A stretch of 64,000 nucleotides of DNA, from positions 25,344 to 89,343 of the forward strand of contig CAMDOF010000010.1 in the NCBI GenBank assembly GCA_945903465.1, given 5' to 3'. The translations under genes and the position numbers were made by a program. The stretch's first letter is position 1. Every line of letters begins with the position of its first letter. Below, piece by piece: positions 9,372-18,794 of this stretch. The DNA comes from Opitutus sp. GAS368. Its GTDB lineage: Bacteria; Verrucomicrobiota; Verrucomicrobiia; Opitutales; Opitutaceae. The notes beneath the pieces were generated by a model. That model made no database searches, had not been told where the DNA came from, and worked only from the letters and a program-made list of their open reading frames with translations.

Positions 9372-10355
9372 ATGCCAGATGTAGTTTCCCTCAATTCGGC
9401 GCCAACCAAGCCGGTGCTACCCAAGCCATTCGCGCCAGAGGACGAGTCAGCCCTGCGGGAAGCGCTTAAGCGCTGTTCGCCCTCAACCTTTGAAGCGGCT
9501 GTTCAATTCCGCAAAACCTCTAATCCCGATCATGTTCCAGCAGTCGTCATCGGCGTGATCGAGCGATTCGTCGAACCCGATCTTAGGATAAAGCTGAAGG
9601 AAGCGGACGACGATCTGCGGCTCATTGAGGACCTCGGGATCGACTCACTAACGATGATGGAGATCGTCATCTTGGTCGAAGACGTGCTCCAGATGACGAT
9701 TAACAATGATGAACTGCGGCACTTGCGCACCGTCGGTGACGTTAAAACCTTCATCGACTGCAAAATTCGTGGGCTCACCCTGCCCAAGCCAACTAAGTTT
9801 ATTCCCATTGAACATATTGGCGCGGTCATGCCAACCCAGCCCCCGTTCCTTTTCCTGAACGAGGCGTCCGTCAGTTCCACTTCGGCAAGCGGTAAATATA
9901 AAATCTCCGGTCAGGAGTTCTTCTTGCAGGGTCACTTCAAGGATAACCCAGTCATGCCAGCCTCCATTATGTTGGAGGCCCTCGGTCAACTGGCGGTACT
10001 TTATCTGCTTGAGGGTGCGCCCACCGAACCCGGTAAAGCCGTCAGTCCGCAGATGATTTTTTTCACTGGCTGCGAGGGCGTTCGTGCCCACCGAATCTGC
10101 AAGCCCGGTGATGTCCTGTCTCTTTCGATCAAGCCAAAGCGAATGAAAATGCCGCTGGCGACTTTTGAAGGATCCATTCGCGTCGGTAAGGAAAAAGCCA
10201 TCATTGCAGAAGAAATTACGCTCACCTTCGGATTCGTTGATGCCGTCAATGCGCCCGTCGCGATCGAAAGCAACGTAGAAACTGCCGCCAAACTCCCCGC
10301 CGCCGGCGAGACCGCGGCGGACTCATTACCTTTGCGCGTCGCCATTAACGCCTAG
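9372..10355 (+). CDS. Acyl carrier protein fused to a FabZ-like dehydratase
   Basis: A 327-aa two-domain protein. Residues ~50-135 are an acyl carrier domain: LIEDLGIDSLTMMEIVILVE places the phosphopantetheine Ser in a DSL motif. Residues ~150-295 are a hotdog dehydratase like FabZ: LQGHFKDNPVMPASIMLEALGQ keeps the catalytic His and Glu although the usual PG after GHF is DN. The carrier would tether a 3-hydroxyacyl chain and the second domain dehydrate it to the enoyl form. The first ~45 residues are unassigned. A ketoacyl synthase follows 47 bases later, so this is a dedicated elongation module and not the primary fatty acid synthase. Confidence 0.88.
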   Translation: MPDVVSLNSAPTKPVLPKPFAPEDESALREALKRCSPSTFEAAVQFRKTSNPDHVPAVVIGVIERFVEPDLRIKLKEADDDLRLIEDLGIDSLTMMEIVILVEDVLQMTINNDELRHLRTVGDVKTFIDCKIRGLTLPKPTKFIPIEHIGAVMPTQPPFLFLNEASVSSTSASGKYKISGQEFFLQGHFKDNPVMPASIMLEALGQLAVLYLLEGAPTEPGKAVSPQMIFFTGCEGVRAHRICKPGDVLSLSIKPKRMKMPLATFEGSIRVGKEKAIIAEEITLTFGFVDAVNAPVAIESNVETAAKLPAAGETAADSLPLRVAINA

Positions 10356-10402
10356 TTTTTCACTCACTATTCCGCTGAGTTTTCGGACTAAGGCGGAAAC
10401 GT

Positions 10403-11665
10403 ATGCCTAGAGTCTTCATCACCGGCCTCGGCTTTGTCACTAGTATTGGCAATGATCGGCCGGCGGTCACGCAGAGCTTGCGAGAACTTCGGCACGGATT
10501 TGAATTATATCCGCCGTTCCTGAAACCAGAGATTCCCGTCAAGGTGGTCGGCACTATCAAAGAGTTCTCCACCAACTCACCGGATCCGGAGGATTGGACT
10601 TTTCCGAATCGCTATAAAATTAAACGTGAGTTGCTGCGATCGATGGCGCCCAACGGACTTTTCGCGCACTGCGCGATGCTGCAAGCCGTGGCCGATGCGA
10701 ACCTGAGTGAGGCCGATGTTTCTAACCCCGGTACGGGACTTTACGCGGCATCCGGCGGTTCCCCTTACCTGACCCACCACCATCACGAGCGCTTGCAGAA
10801 AATGGGGGTGATGCGCTGCTCGCCGCTTGGGATCGTCGCCTCGATTGTGGGCACGCTGAACTTTAACTTGGTGGCGGCCTTCAAGATTCGCGGAGCCTCT
10901 TGCGGATTTTCCTCCGCCTGCGCTTCATCGGCCCACGCGATCGGGTTTGCTCTTGATGATTTGATGCTCGGCCGACAAAACCGAATGTTTATTGTCGGGG
11001 CGGAAGACGGAAATGCGGACGCCATCCTCCCCTTCGCCGGTATGCGCACGCTTTCCCTGCAAACCGATCCGAACATCGCGTCGCGTCCCTTCGACGCCGC
11101 CCGCGACGGGTTTGTGGGCACCGGCGGTGCCAGCGTGCTCGTGCTCGAAACCGAAGCCGAAGTCCTCCGTCGTGGCGTCAGACCCTACGCTGAGTTAATT
11201 GGCTGGGGCCAAGCCTCTGACGGCTACAACGTCGCCATCTCGCACCCTGACGGCGGCGGGTCCGCTGCGGCTATGAATCTTGCCCTGCACGCCGCGCGCG
11301 TTAACCCCAGCGAAGTCGATTACGTCAACGCCCACGCGACCTCAACCCTGATTGGCGACATCTCCGAGGCGCGCGCACTCCGCAGTGTTTTTAAAGAGTC
11401 GCTCAACCAAGTCGCCGTCAGCAGCACCAAGGCGCTCACCGGTCACGGGCTGTCCCTCGCCGGCGCGATGGAGAGCGCTTTCTGCGCCTTGGCGCTCCGC
11501 GACGGATTTTTACCCGGCAACGCCCACCTGACCAAGGTTGATCCAGAGTGCGCGGGGCTCAACCTACCAACCAGCACCGTCAGCCAACCGATAAACATCG
11601 TCGTTAAGAACAGCAGCGGTTTCGGCGGTGCTAACGTCGCCCTAGTCTTCAAGCGAGCCCTCTGA
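10403..11665 (+). CDS. Beta-ketoacyl-ACP synthase (KAS II/FabF-like)
   Basis: A 420-aa thiolase-fold condensing enzyme, predicted to elongate an acyl chain held on the upstream carrier domain. The Cys-His-His triad is complete: SSACASSAHA near residue 175, VNAHATSTLIGD near 310 and STKALTGHGLSLAGAME near 345; NSSGFGGANV near the end is the family's C-terminal glycine loop. AAGGCGG about 5 bases before the ATG is a plausible ribosome site. It lies between the ACP-dehydratase and the MGDG-synthase-like gene. No ketoreductase or enoyl reductase is encoded nearby, so those steps would have to come from elsewhere or be absent. Confidence 0.92.
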   Translation: MPRVFITGLGFVTSIGNDRPAVTQSLRELRHGFELYPPFLKPEIPVKVVGTIKEFSTNSPDPEDWTFPNRYKIKRELLRSMAPNGLFAHCAMLQAVADANLSEADVSNPGTGLYAASGGSPYLTHHHHERLQKMGVMRCSPLGIVASIVGTLNFNLVAAFKIRGASCGFSSACASSAHAIGFALDDLMLGRQNRMFIVGAEDGNADAILPFAGMRTLSLQTDPNIASRPFDAARDGFVGTGGASVLVLETEAEVLRRGVRPYAELIGWGQASDGYNVAISHPDGGGSAAAMNLALHAARVNPSEVDYVNAHATSTLIGDISEARALRSVFKESLNQVAVSSTKALTGHGLSLAGAMESAFCALALRDGFLPGNAHLTKVDPECAGLNLPTSTVSQPINIVVKNSSGFGGANVALVFKRAL

Positions 11666-11799
11666 CGTCGTGGCTACCGCCGCTGAGGTCTCCTCGTCAA
11701 TCTCGTCTGCCCGCGGCGGGGCGGATGGGCCCGCCGCCACGACTCTGACCGAGGCAACCCTCGGCCCCGCGGCTCGGTCCGCCTTTAAATTTTCACCGC
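11666..11799 (+). other. Spacer with an 8-bp inverted repeat
   Basis: The gap between the ketoacyl synthase and the next gene contains GTCGTGGC (11667-11674) and its complement GCCACGAC (11736-11743), enclosing about 60 GC-rich bases. There is no T run, so it is not a standard terminator; the RNA could fold here. Confidence 0.4.
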
Positions 11800-12996
11800 A
11801 TGTCTAAGCTTCGAATCCTCGTTCTCACCTCGAGCACAGGCGGCGGTCATGACGCCCGCGCCGAGGCCTTCGCGGAGTGGTGTTTTCAACTTTATCGGCA
11901 CGAAATTGACGTCCGCATTGAGCAGATGCTGGAGAAATCCTCGTTGGTCAATCGGAGCGGGGTTGCTTTTTACAACCGGATCCAACGCGGCGCCCCTTGG
12001 CTCCATACTATTTTCTACACCTTCGTGGAATTATTAAGCTACCTCAACCGAAACCGCGTAAGTTTCGGGGCGGCTTATTATCTGGAGGTGCTGCGCAGCT
12101 ACCAACCTCATCTGATTCTCAGTGTCCACGACTGCCTCAATCGCGGCTATTTTCAGCTCGCCCGCCAGACGCTCGGCGCAGATCGCGTCCGCTGCGCAAC
12201 CTACTGCGGCGAGTTTTCCGGAGGCTGGGGCTATTCGCGCAACTGGATCGAGCCTTCGGTCGATCTCTATATTTCGCGCACGCCGACCGCGCGCGACTAC
12301 GCCATCAAATGCGGCATCCCGACCGAACGCACCCGCGTGCGCGGCTACCTCATGCTCCCGCGGGCCCACTGGGAGGTTTTCAGCCCAGAGGACCGCCGAA
12401 GATTCCGAAGCGAACAACTTGGCCTGGATCCCGATCGGTTCACTGTTTTTCTGGCCACGGGTGGCAACGGCGCCAACAATCACTTCGACCTGCTGCCCGC
12501 GCTCCTCGTTCACGCTGACCGCGTTCAAGCCATTGTGATCTGCGGCAAGAATAAAGAAACCTACAACGCTCTCGTGCATTGGCGGGCGACCCACCCCGAG
12601 TTTACCTGCTACCTCGAAGGCTATTCGGAAACCGTCCACCTTCTGATGCAGGCCAGTGACACGATCGTAACCCGCGGCGGCACCACCACCTGCGCGAAGG
12701 CCCTCAATTTTCGCTGCCCCATTATATTTAACGCCTTCGGCGGCATCATGCCCCAAGAAGAACTCACGTGGAAATTTTTCCGCAACGGTGCGGCCTCTGA
12801 AAAAATTGAACAAGCCGGTGATTTTAACCGCATCATCGACCGCTGGATGACAACCCCCGCCGCCTATCAAAGCGTGAGGGAAAATTTTCTAAAACTCCGC
12901 TATGAGGAGGACCCCACCGTTTTGATCGAAGAGTTGGTCAGCCTCGGCAACGAAGTTGTCGGGGCTAAATTAAAGCGGCGGCATTTCCGCCCCTGA
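11800..12996 (+). CDS. MGDG synthase-like glycosyltransferase (GT28-type)
   Basis: A 398-aa GT-B protein resembling monogalactosyldiacylglycerol synthases and MurG. The N-terminus VLTSSTGGGHDARAEAFAEW matches the glycine-rich acceptor/lipid-side loop (TSxTGGGH) of that family, and the C-terminal donor site shows FLATGGNGANNH near residue 210 and TRGGTTTCAKALNFRCPIIF near 290, ending in EELTWKFF, which corresponds to the family's Q-E-x-N region. MGDG-type enzymes add a hexose to diacylglycerol at the membrane. Placement behind an ACP-dehydratase and a ketoacyl synthase suggests glycosylation of a special lipid; the donor and acceptor are unknown. Confidence 0.85.
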   Translation: MSKLRILVLTSSTGGGHDARAEAFAEWCFQLYRHEIDVRIEQMLEKSSLVNRSGVAFYNRIQRGAPWLHTIFYTFVELLSYLNRNRVSFGAAYYLEVLRSYQPHLILSVHDCLNRGYFQLARQTLGADRVRCATYCGEFSGGWGYSRNWIEPSVDLYISRTPTARDYAIKCGIPTERTRVRGYLMLPRAHWEVFSPEDRRRFRSEQLGLDPDRFTVFLATGGNGANNHFDLLPALLVHADRVQAIVICGKNKETYNALVHWRATHPEFTCYLEGYSETVHLLMQASDTIVTRGGTTTCAKALNFRCPIIFNAFGGIMPQEELTWKFFRNGAASEKIEQAGDFNRIIDRWMTTPAAYQSVRENFLKLRYEEDPTVLIEELVSLGNEVVGAKLKRRHFRP

Positions 12997-13324
12997 ATCC
13001 GCCGCGCGCTTGATTTGCGCCAGCTCGGTGGCGGTGAACCCCGGGCGCAATTTCCCCCGAGACCGACCGCGAATTGGTCTCGTGCCGGTAACCTAACCTC
13101 CGGCCCCAGCCGCCGCGATCAGCAGCGAGTGGCCGCCTTTTTTGCGTATCCAGCCGGCCCATACCGCCGTCCTCTCAGGATCGCGAGGGAACCGGAAGTT
13201 CGGCGGCAGCTTTCCGCCCAGCTCGCATCTCGACAGACCCGAGCGTTTACTGACAACTTCGGTCTGGGCTCGGTCTGGGCTGGAGTTGCTACCCTTTACC
13301 CATCCCATACGCTTCCGCCTCTTG
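12997..13324. other. Intergenic region before the CehA/McbA-like operon
   Basis: About 330 bases without a supported gene. The frame of the downstream gene is open from 13142 but the translation there is Arg/Pro/Ser-rich and not protein-like. A weak 5-bp hairpin (CGGCC near 13101, GGCCG near 13131) followed by seven T at 13138-13144 may act as a terminator for the lipid operon. Confidence 0.4.
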
Positions 13325-15655
13325 ATGAAAATACTACCCCTGATAGCCGCTGTTCTCCTCTTGAACTATCCAGCACCAAGCCAAGGCGCTGAATCATCAC
13401 TCCCCATCGTTACCGGAGTAGAGTGGCAGCCGCTCTCTGCACAAATTAAACGAGTGCTCGAGGCGCTGGATTACCAAGGCAGCCCCCTGCCAGCGGCCGA
13501 CCAGCGGGCGCTCGCGCAAATTGCGCCGAACACTGCGGACGCCACCCTTCGGGCGCAGGAAATTTTAGATCGGCACTGCCTGTTTTTTGTAAATATCAAT
13601 CCGGAGTTGCGGGTGAAAGTCACCCCCGGGCTGGCGAGACCCGAGCTCCTCGAACAGGGCTGGCGCGCTTTTCTCGTAAAAGTCCACAACGAAGCCGGCT
13701 CCACCAGCGTGCTCCACGGCCAGAGCCCGAATGCCCAACGCCTTTTCAATTCGCCCGCCAACGAGGTGCCCACGCGCTGGCTGGACCTGCAGATGTTCAA
13801 CGCCCAACCCCTCCAAGCCACCCTGAGTGGACTCGAAATCGAATATCGCATCGTGCAGCTCTACAGCCGCGATCCCGGTCAACGGGAGGCAAAATTCGCT
13901 TTCGACGTCGGCCAAGGCACCCAAGACCTCGGTTTCCGTAACGAGACCGATCTGCTGTTTAAATGCGTACCCGCGCACGCGGTCACACTCCAGGTCCGCG
14001 ATGAAAATAACCTGCCGACCACGGCCGCATTTACCATTCGGGATCAACAAGGCCGCGTCTACCCCTCGCAAGCCAAACGGCTCGCACCTGACTTCGCGTT
14101 TCAGCCGCAAATCTATCGCGCGGATGGCGAAAACCTTCGGCTCCCCGCCGGCAATTATCAGGTCACATTTCAGCGCGGCCCCGAGTCGATCATCAAAACC
14201 ATGGCTCTCAGCGTCACAGCGGCCGAACGCCAGCAGTGGGCTTTTCAAGTGGAGCGCTGGATCGACGCGGCCCGCTTCGGCTGGATTTCCGGCGACCATC
14301 ACATCCACGCCGCCGGTTGCGCTCACTATACGAACCCGACGGAGGGCGTCCACGCACCCGACATGATGCGCCATTGCCTGGGCGAAGATTTAAAGGTCGG
14401 GGCAAACCTCACCTGGGGTCCGTGCTTCGATTATCAAAAACAGTTTTTTACCGGCACCGATGACCGAGTATCCACTTTTCCATATATCCTGCGCTACGAT
14501 GTCGAAGTGAGCGGGTTTGGATCGCATAAGAGCGGCCATCTTTGCCTATTGCAGCTCAAGGATCAGATGTATCCCGGCGGCGACTCCAGCACCCACTGGC
14601 CAACGCTCGGCCTGAACACCCTGCGCTGGGCCAAAAAACAAGGAGCGCTCGTCGGGCCGGCCCATTCCGGCTGGGGCTTGCAGCCGGTGGGAACGGGCCC
14701 AGCGGAAAAGGTCAGCGACAAAAAAATCGGCGATAGCCTGAGCGTCACCAACTCGTTGCCGAATTACGTGATCCCAGCTTTTAACGGGATCGGCGCCAAC
14801 GAGTACATCGTCGATGTCACCCACCTCGTCCCTGGTCCGGATGGTCGGCTCGTGCCCGCGGTCGATTTCATATCAATGGTCGACACCCCTTATCAATGGG
14901 AGCTCAACATCTGGTACCATACCCTCAACGTCGGCTTTCGCACGCGCATCAGCGGGGAAACCGATTTTCCATGCATCTACGGCGAGCGGGTCGGCCTCGG
15001 CCGCAGCTATGTTAAACTGCCGGCGAAGTGGACCTACGAGGATTGGTGCGAGGGCATCCGAGCCGGCCGCAATTACGTTGGCGATGGCAAGAGCCACCTC
15101 ATGGAATTTCAAGCCACCGCCGAGTCCCGTCACGTCGTGATGGGCGAGGCTGCCAGCGAGTTGCACCTCACCTCCGCGGGGAAAATTCGCGCGAGCGCAC
15201 GCGTCGCCGCTTGGCTCAATTTAGAACCCTCCGCCGAAGCCCAAGCGCGCCCCATTAACGCGAAACCGTATTGGGATATCGAGCGCGCCCGGGTCGGCCA
15301 ATCCCGCGAGGTCGCCGTCGAACTGATCGTCAACGGCTATCCCGTCGCCAAAAAAAACATCTCTGCCGATGGTAAAATCCAGGATGTGAACTTTGAGGTT
15401 TCCCTAGAACAAAGCAGCTGGGTCGCCCTGCGCATTCTCCCGTCGTCTCATACCAACCCGATTTTCGTCGTCGTCGGCAACCAGCCCATCCGCGCTTCCC
15501 GTCGCAGCGCCACGTGGTGCCTCGAGAGCGTGGATCGTTGCTGGTCCCAAAAAGAGAGGTTCATCGCCTCGGCAGAAATGACCGACGCCAAGGAGGCCTA
15601 CGGCCACGCCCGTGCCGTCTATCGTCAACGCCTCGCCGAATCCACCGTGGAATGA
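13325..15655 (+). CDS. CehA/McbA-like metallohydrolase, exported
   Basis: About 776 aa starting with a signal peptide (MKILPLIAAVLLLNYPAPSQGAE). The middle carries the PHP-like metal site of the CehA/McbA family: RFGWISGDHHIHAAGCAHY near residue 320, the DLKVGANLTWGPC region near 355 and GALVGPAHSGWGL near 440; these supply His and Asp ligands. Family members hydrolyse carbamates or esters, but in polysaccharide-degrading bacteria their substrate is generally unknown. The N-terminal ~310 residues are beta-rich and include a carbohydrate-associated type segment with FTIRDQQGRVYPS. Its stop overlaps the pectate lyase start as ATGA. The start was set by the signal peptide. Confidence 0.78.
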   Translation: MKILPLIAAVLLLNYPAPSQGAESSLPIVTGVEWQPLSAQIKRVLEALDYQGSPLPAADQRALAQIAPNTADATLRAQEILDRHCLFFVNINPELRVKVTPGLARPELLEQGWRAFLVKVHNEAGSTSVLHGQSPNAQRLFNSPANEVPTRWLDLQMFNAQPLQATLSGLEIEYRIVQLYSRDPGQREAKFAFDVGQGTQDLGFRNETDLLFKCVPAHAVTLQVRDENNLPTTAAFTIRDQQGRVYPSQAKRLAPDFAFQPQIYRADGENLRLPAGNYQVTFQRGPESIIKTMALSVTAAERQQWAFQVERWIDAARFGWISGDHHIHAAGCAHYTNPTEGVHAPDMMRHCLGEDLKVGANLTWGPCFDYQKQFFTGTDDRVSTFPYILRYDVEVSGFGSHKSGHLCLLQLKDQMYPGGDSSTHWPTLGLNTLRWAKKQGALVGPAHSGWGLQPVGTGPAEKVSDKKIGDSLSVTNSLPNYVIPAFNGIGANEYIVDVTHLVPGPDGRLVPAVDFISMVDTPYQWELNIWYHTLNVGFRTRISGETDFPCIYGERVGLGRSYVKLPAKWTYEDWCEGIRAGRNYVGDGKSHLMEFQATAESRHVVMGEAASELHLTSAGKIRASARVAAWLNLEPSAEAQARPINAKPYWDIERARVGQSREVAVELIVNGYPVAKKNISADGKIQDVNFEVSLEQSSWVALRILPSSHTNPIFVVVGNQPIRASRRSATWCLESVDRCWSQKERFIASAEMTDAKEAYGHARAVYRQRLAESTVE

Positions 15656-16971
15656 ACGCGCTCCGCCACTTCCTCTTCGCCTTTACTTTCCTCGCCGCCG
15701 CCAACGCCCAGCCCGCGTCCACCGAAAGGGCCTTCCCCAGCGCTGAGGGCTGGGCGGCCACAACACCGGGTGGCCGCAATGGAAAAATCCTGCGCGTCAC
15801 AACGCTCGCCCCCGATGGCCCGGGCTCATTTCTGGCCGCGCTCAACACCCCAGGCCCGCGTACCATCGTCTTCGAGGTCGGCGGCGTCATCGATCTCGGG
15901 AAGGTGACCGGACCGCGCCGCACGTCAGTGGCAATCACGGAACCGTTTCTAACCATCGCTGGCCAAACCGCACCCACCCCGGGGATCACGTTCACTCGCG
16001 GCGGTCTCGCCATCGACACGCACGACGTCGTCATCCGTCACATCCGCGTGCGCCCCGGCGCCGCTGGCTACGCGAAAAAAATCGGCTGGGAACCCGATGG
16101 GATCGATACCGCCAGCGCGGCCCACGATATCATCGTTGATCACTGCTCGCTGACGTGGGCGGTCGACGAAAATCTCAGTGCGTCGGGTAAACCGTTTACC
16201 GGCGCCAACCCAGATGAATGGCGTAAAAACACCTCTCACCGCATCACGTTTAGCCATAATATTATCGCCGAGGGACTCAGCCGCTCAACCCATGCCAGCG
16301 GAGAACATTCCAAGGGTTCACTCATTATGGATAACGTCACCGACGTCCTGATTCTCGGGAACCTCTACGCCCATTGCTCGCAACGCCATCCCCTCGCGAA
16401 GGGCGGCGTCTGGGTCGCGATCGTCAATAACCTCATGGTGAATCCTGGCGTTCAGGCCGTCGGCTACCGCCTGCCTGATGTCCTCTGGCACGACCGCAGC
16501 TACGAGCTCGGGAAAATGGAACTTGTCGGCAACGTTATGCTGAGCGGCGCCGATACTCGACCCGGGCTCGCCCTCCTCACCCTCGAAGGCATCGGGGACC
16601 TCGAACTTCACGCCAGTGACAATATCATCAAAAATCGCGATGGCCAACCTGCGCCCCTCACCGCTCTCGCCAAAGGCGCCACCGGAAAGATTCGCTCCCA
16701 GCCCGATCATGTGCGGTGGCCAGTCGGCCTGGCCCCGATCGCCGCCGCCCAGGTCGAGGCCGCCGTCCTCCTCAACGCTGGGGCCCGACCATGGGATCGC
16801 GATGCCATCGATCGCCGGATCGTCGAACAAGCTCGCACCGGGACCGGTCGAATCATCGATAGCGAAGATCAGGTTGGCGGCTACCCCGCCACACCCGCTA
16901 CCCACCAAGCCTTTGCTCCCGAGGACTGGAATCTTCGCACGATGGAACGGAAGAACTCATCAGCCCAATAA
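15652..16971 (+). CDS. Pectate lyase-like right-handed beta-helix protein, exported
   Basis: A 439-aa protein with a signal peptide (MNALRHFLFAFTFLAAANAQP). The mature part begins FPSAEGWAATTPGGRNGKI, followed by repeating strands with TIAGQTAPTPGITFTRGG, HDVVIRHIRVRPG and IIVDHCSLTWAVDENLS, the layout of polysaccharide lyase family 1-like proteins in which Asp residues bind Ca2+ and a basic residue starts beta-elimination of polygalacturonate. The HASGEHSKGSLIMDN stretch is typical of the group. It is translationally coupled to the upstream metallohydrolase and followed after 4 bases by the DMFase-like gene. Activity on pectin is inferred from family only. Confidence 0.88.
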   Translation: MNALRHFLFAFTFLAAANAQPASTERAFPSAEGWAATTPGGRNGKILRVTTLAPDGPGSFLAALNTPGPRTIVFEVGGVIDLGKVTGPRRTSVAITEPFLTIAGQTAPTPGITFTRGGLAIDTHDVVIRHIRVRPGAAGYAKKIGWEPDGIDTASAAHDIIVDHCSLTWAVDENLSASGKPFTGANPDEWRKNTSHRITFSHNIIAEGLSRSTHASGEHSKGSLIMDNVTDVLILGNLYAHCSQRHPLAKGGVWVAIVNNLMVNPGVQAVGYRLPDVLWHDRSYELGKMELVGNVMLSGADTRPGLALLTLEGIGDLELHASDNIIKNRDGQPAPLTALAKGATGKIRSQPDHVRWPVGLAPIAAAQVEAAVLLNAGARPWDRDAIDRRIVEQARTGTGRIIDSEDQVGGYPATPATHQAFAPEDWNLRTMERKNSSAQ

Positions 16972-16975
16972 AATC

Positions 16976-18505
16976 ATGCCCGATCCCGATCGCGTTGCCC
17001 CCAGCCCCCTCACCCGCCGCGAGCTCCTCAAAAGCGCCGCGAAGCTCGGGCTCACCGGCGCCCTCGCCCCCCTCACCGCCACGGCCGCCAGCCCTGCGCC
17101 CGCCACTCGCAGCGTGATCATCGACGAGAACCGCCGCCCCGGCACCACCGACTGGCAACTCACCTTCGTCCGGACCGAGCACTTCCGCTCCGCCATGATC
17201 GAGGGCTATTGCGCGGAAACCAGCGTCCGCCCGGGCGGCAGCCTCGACTTGTTTATCAGCGCGCAACCCGCCACGGATGTGACCGTCGATCTGTATCGGC
17301 TGGGGTATTACAACGGTAAGGGCGGACGGCACGTCGCGCGCCTCGGCCCGTTCCCGGTCACGCCGCAGCCCACGCCTGCCGTCGAGGAGCATCGCCTACG
17401 CGAGTGTGCGTGGGCGCGTACCACCACTCTAAAAATTCCCACCGACTGGGTCAGCGGCGTGTATCTCGGTAAGCTCTCCTGCTCGGGCCACCGCTATCAG
17501 AGTTATATCATCTTTGTCCTCCGTGATGACCGGCCAGCGGACGTTTTATTCCAGACCAGCGATACGACTTGGCAGGCCTACAACAAATGGCCGGAGAATC
17601 ATTCACTCTATGATACCGACGCACCCAACCGACCTTGGAACGCGACCACATGGGTCAGCTACGACCGTCCCTACGGTTTTTACCCGCAGGTCGTGAGCCA
17701 GCCACTCTCGCAAGGCTCGGGCGAATTTCTCCTCTGGGAATTTCCGCTCTGCTTCTGGCTCGAGCAGCAGGGCTACGATGTCACCTACTCTTCCAATATC
17801 GACACCCACGTGGACGGCGGTGGCCTCGACCGCGTAAAAGGTTTTCTCTCAGTCGCGCATGACGAGTACTGGAGCCTAGAGATGTACGACCGTTTACAGG
17901 CCGCTATCCAGCGGGGCCTGAGCGTGGCATTTCTTTGCGGCAACAGCGTCTCGGGCGTCGTGCCTTTAAACCTCAAAAACCGCGCCGGCCGGCCTCACCG
18001 ATTACTCTACCGGCAGGGGGTTTTCGGCGGTCCGGCCTCACCCCAAAATCCCGAACACTGGGAGCGCCATGGCCCCGATGAGAGTTTGCTCATCGGCGCG
18101 CGCACGATGACTCCGGCCAATGGCTCCGCCGACTGGATCGTCACCCAAGCCGCCCATTGGATCTTCGAGGGGACCGGGATGAAAAATGGGGATCTCATTC
18201 CTGGCCTGGTCGGCTGGGAACACCATGGTGACCCCGGAAAAATCCCCGGCCTTGAGGTCATCGCCGCCGGCGAAGCGCTTAAAGCCAACGGCGATCATTC
18301 ATCCTACGCGGCGACGGTTTATCCCGGCCCAAAGGGCAACTGGGTCTTCAACGCGGCGACGATCTTTTGGTCGATGGGTCTCGCCCAGCCACCCGGATTA
18401 CTCCCGCCTTCTGCTCACCTCGGCCGGCCGCACGGCGTCGATGAGCGCGTCCAGCGCATCACGGCAAATTTTCTAAGAAAATGTCGAATCACACCTGCGG
18501 CGTAA
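16976..18505 (+). CDS. N,N-dimethylformamidase large-subunit-like protein, Tat-exported
   Basis: About 509 aa. The N-terminus has a twin-arginine signal (SPLTRRELLKSAAKLGLTGA). The rest matches the C-terminal domain family of DMFase large subunits: YRLGYYNGKGGR, DVLFQTSDTTWQAYNKW, YDVTYSSNIDTH and FLSVAHDEYWSLEMYDRLQAA, ending VFNAATIFWSMGL. DMFase hydrolyses an amide using an iron centre; most members in other contexts have unknown substrates. Export and co-transcription with a pectate lyase and a metallohydrolase suggest an extracellular carbohydrate or amide target. Start at 16976 was chosen for the Tat signal; the frame is open upstream inside the lyase gene. Confidence 0.8.
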   Translation: MPDPDRVAPSPLTRRELLKSAAKLGLTGALAPLTATAASPAPATRSVIIDENRRPGTTDWQLTFVRTEHFRSAMIEGYCAETSVRPGGSLDLFISAQPATDVTVDLYRLGYYNGKGGRHVARLGPFPVTPQPTPAVEEHRLRECAWARTTTLKIPTDWVSGVYLGKLSCSGHRYQSYIIFVLRDDRPADVLFQTSDTTWQAYNKWPENHSLYDTDAPNRPWNATTWVSYDRPYGFYPQVVSQPLSQGSGEFLLWEFPLCFWLEQQGYDVTYSSNIDTHVDGGGLDRVKGFLSVAHDEYWSLEMYDRLQAAIQRGLSVAFLCGNSVSGVVPLNLKNRAGRPHRLLYRQGVFGGPASPQNPEHWERHGPDESLLIGARTMTPANGSADWIVTQAAHWIFEGTGMKNGDLIPGLVGWEHHGDPGKIPGLEVIAAGEALKANGDHSSYAATVYPGPKGNWVFNAATIFWSMGLAQPPGLLPPSAHLGRPHGVDERVQRITANFLRKCRITPAA

Positions 18506-18794
18506 AAAACTATCTCGCAAAAACGAAACTCTTTATCTTCGGCCCTCGGAGTCTGTCGGACTTGGCCGCTTGCCGGCGTTTGTGGCTCACTATTCGACTT
18601 TTTATGAACGCAAACTCCCCAAGAATTGAGGCCAGAGGCCTTAAATTCCTAAGTCCGTGGGGCGGCTAGGCGCGGGTTTATCTTGATCACCCCGCCCGCT
18701 CCGGGGCCGCCTTCCCTCTCATTTTTCGATTCAGCCGGGCCACCGTTTAACCTACCGCTTCACCCTCAGCCGCGCGTCGATCACTTTAAATTTA
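18506..18794. other. Intergenic region with possible IS-end remnant
   Basis: About 290 bases less GC-rich than the surroundings and without a gene. TCTGTCGGACTT at 18552-18563 resembles CCTGTCGGCCTG near the right edge of the window (from about 63716), possibly both derived from the end of the same type of insertion sequence. Confidence 0.3.
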
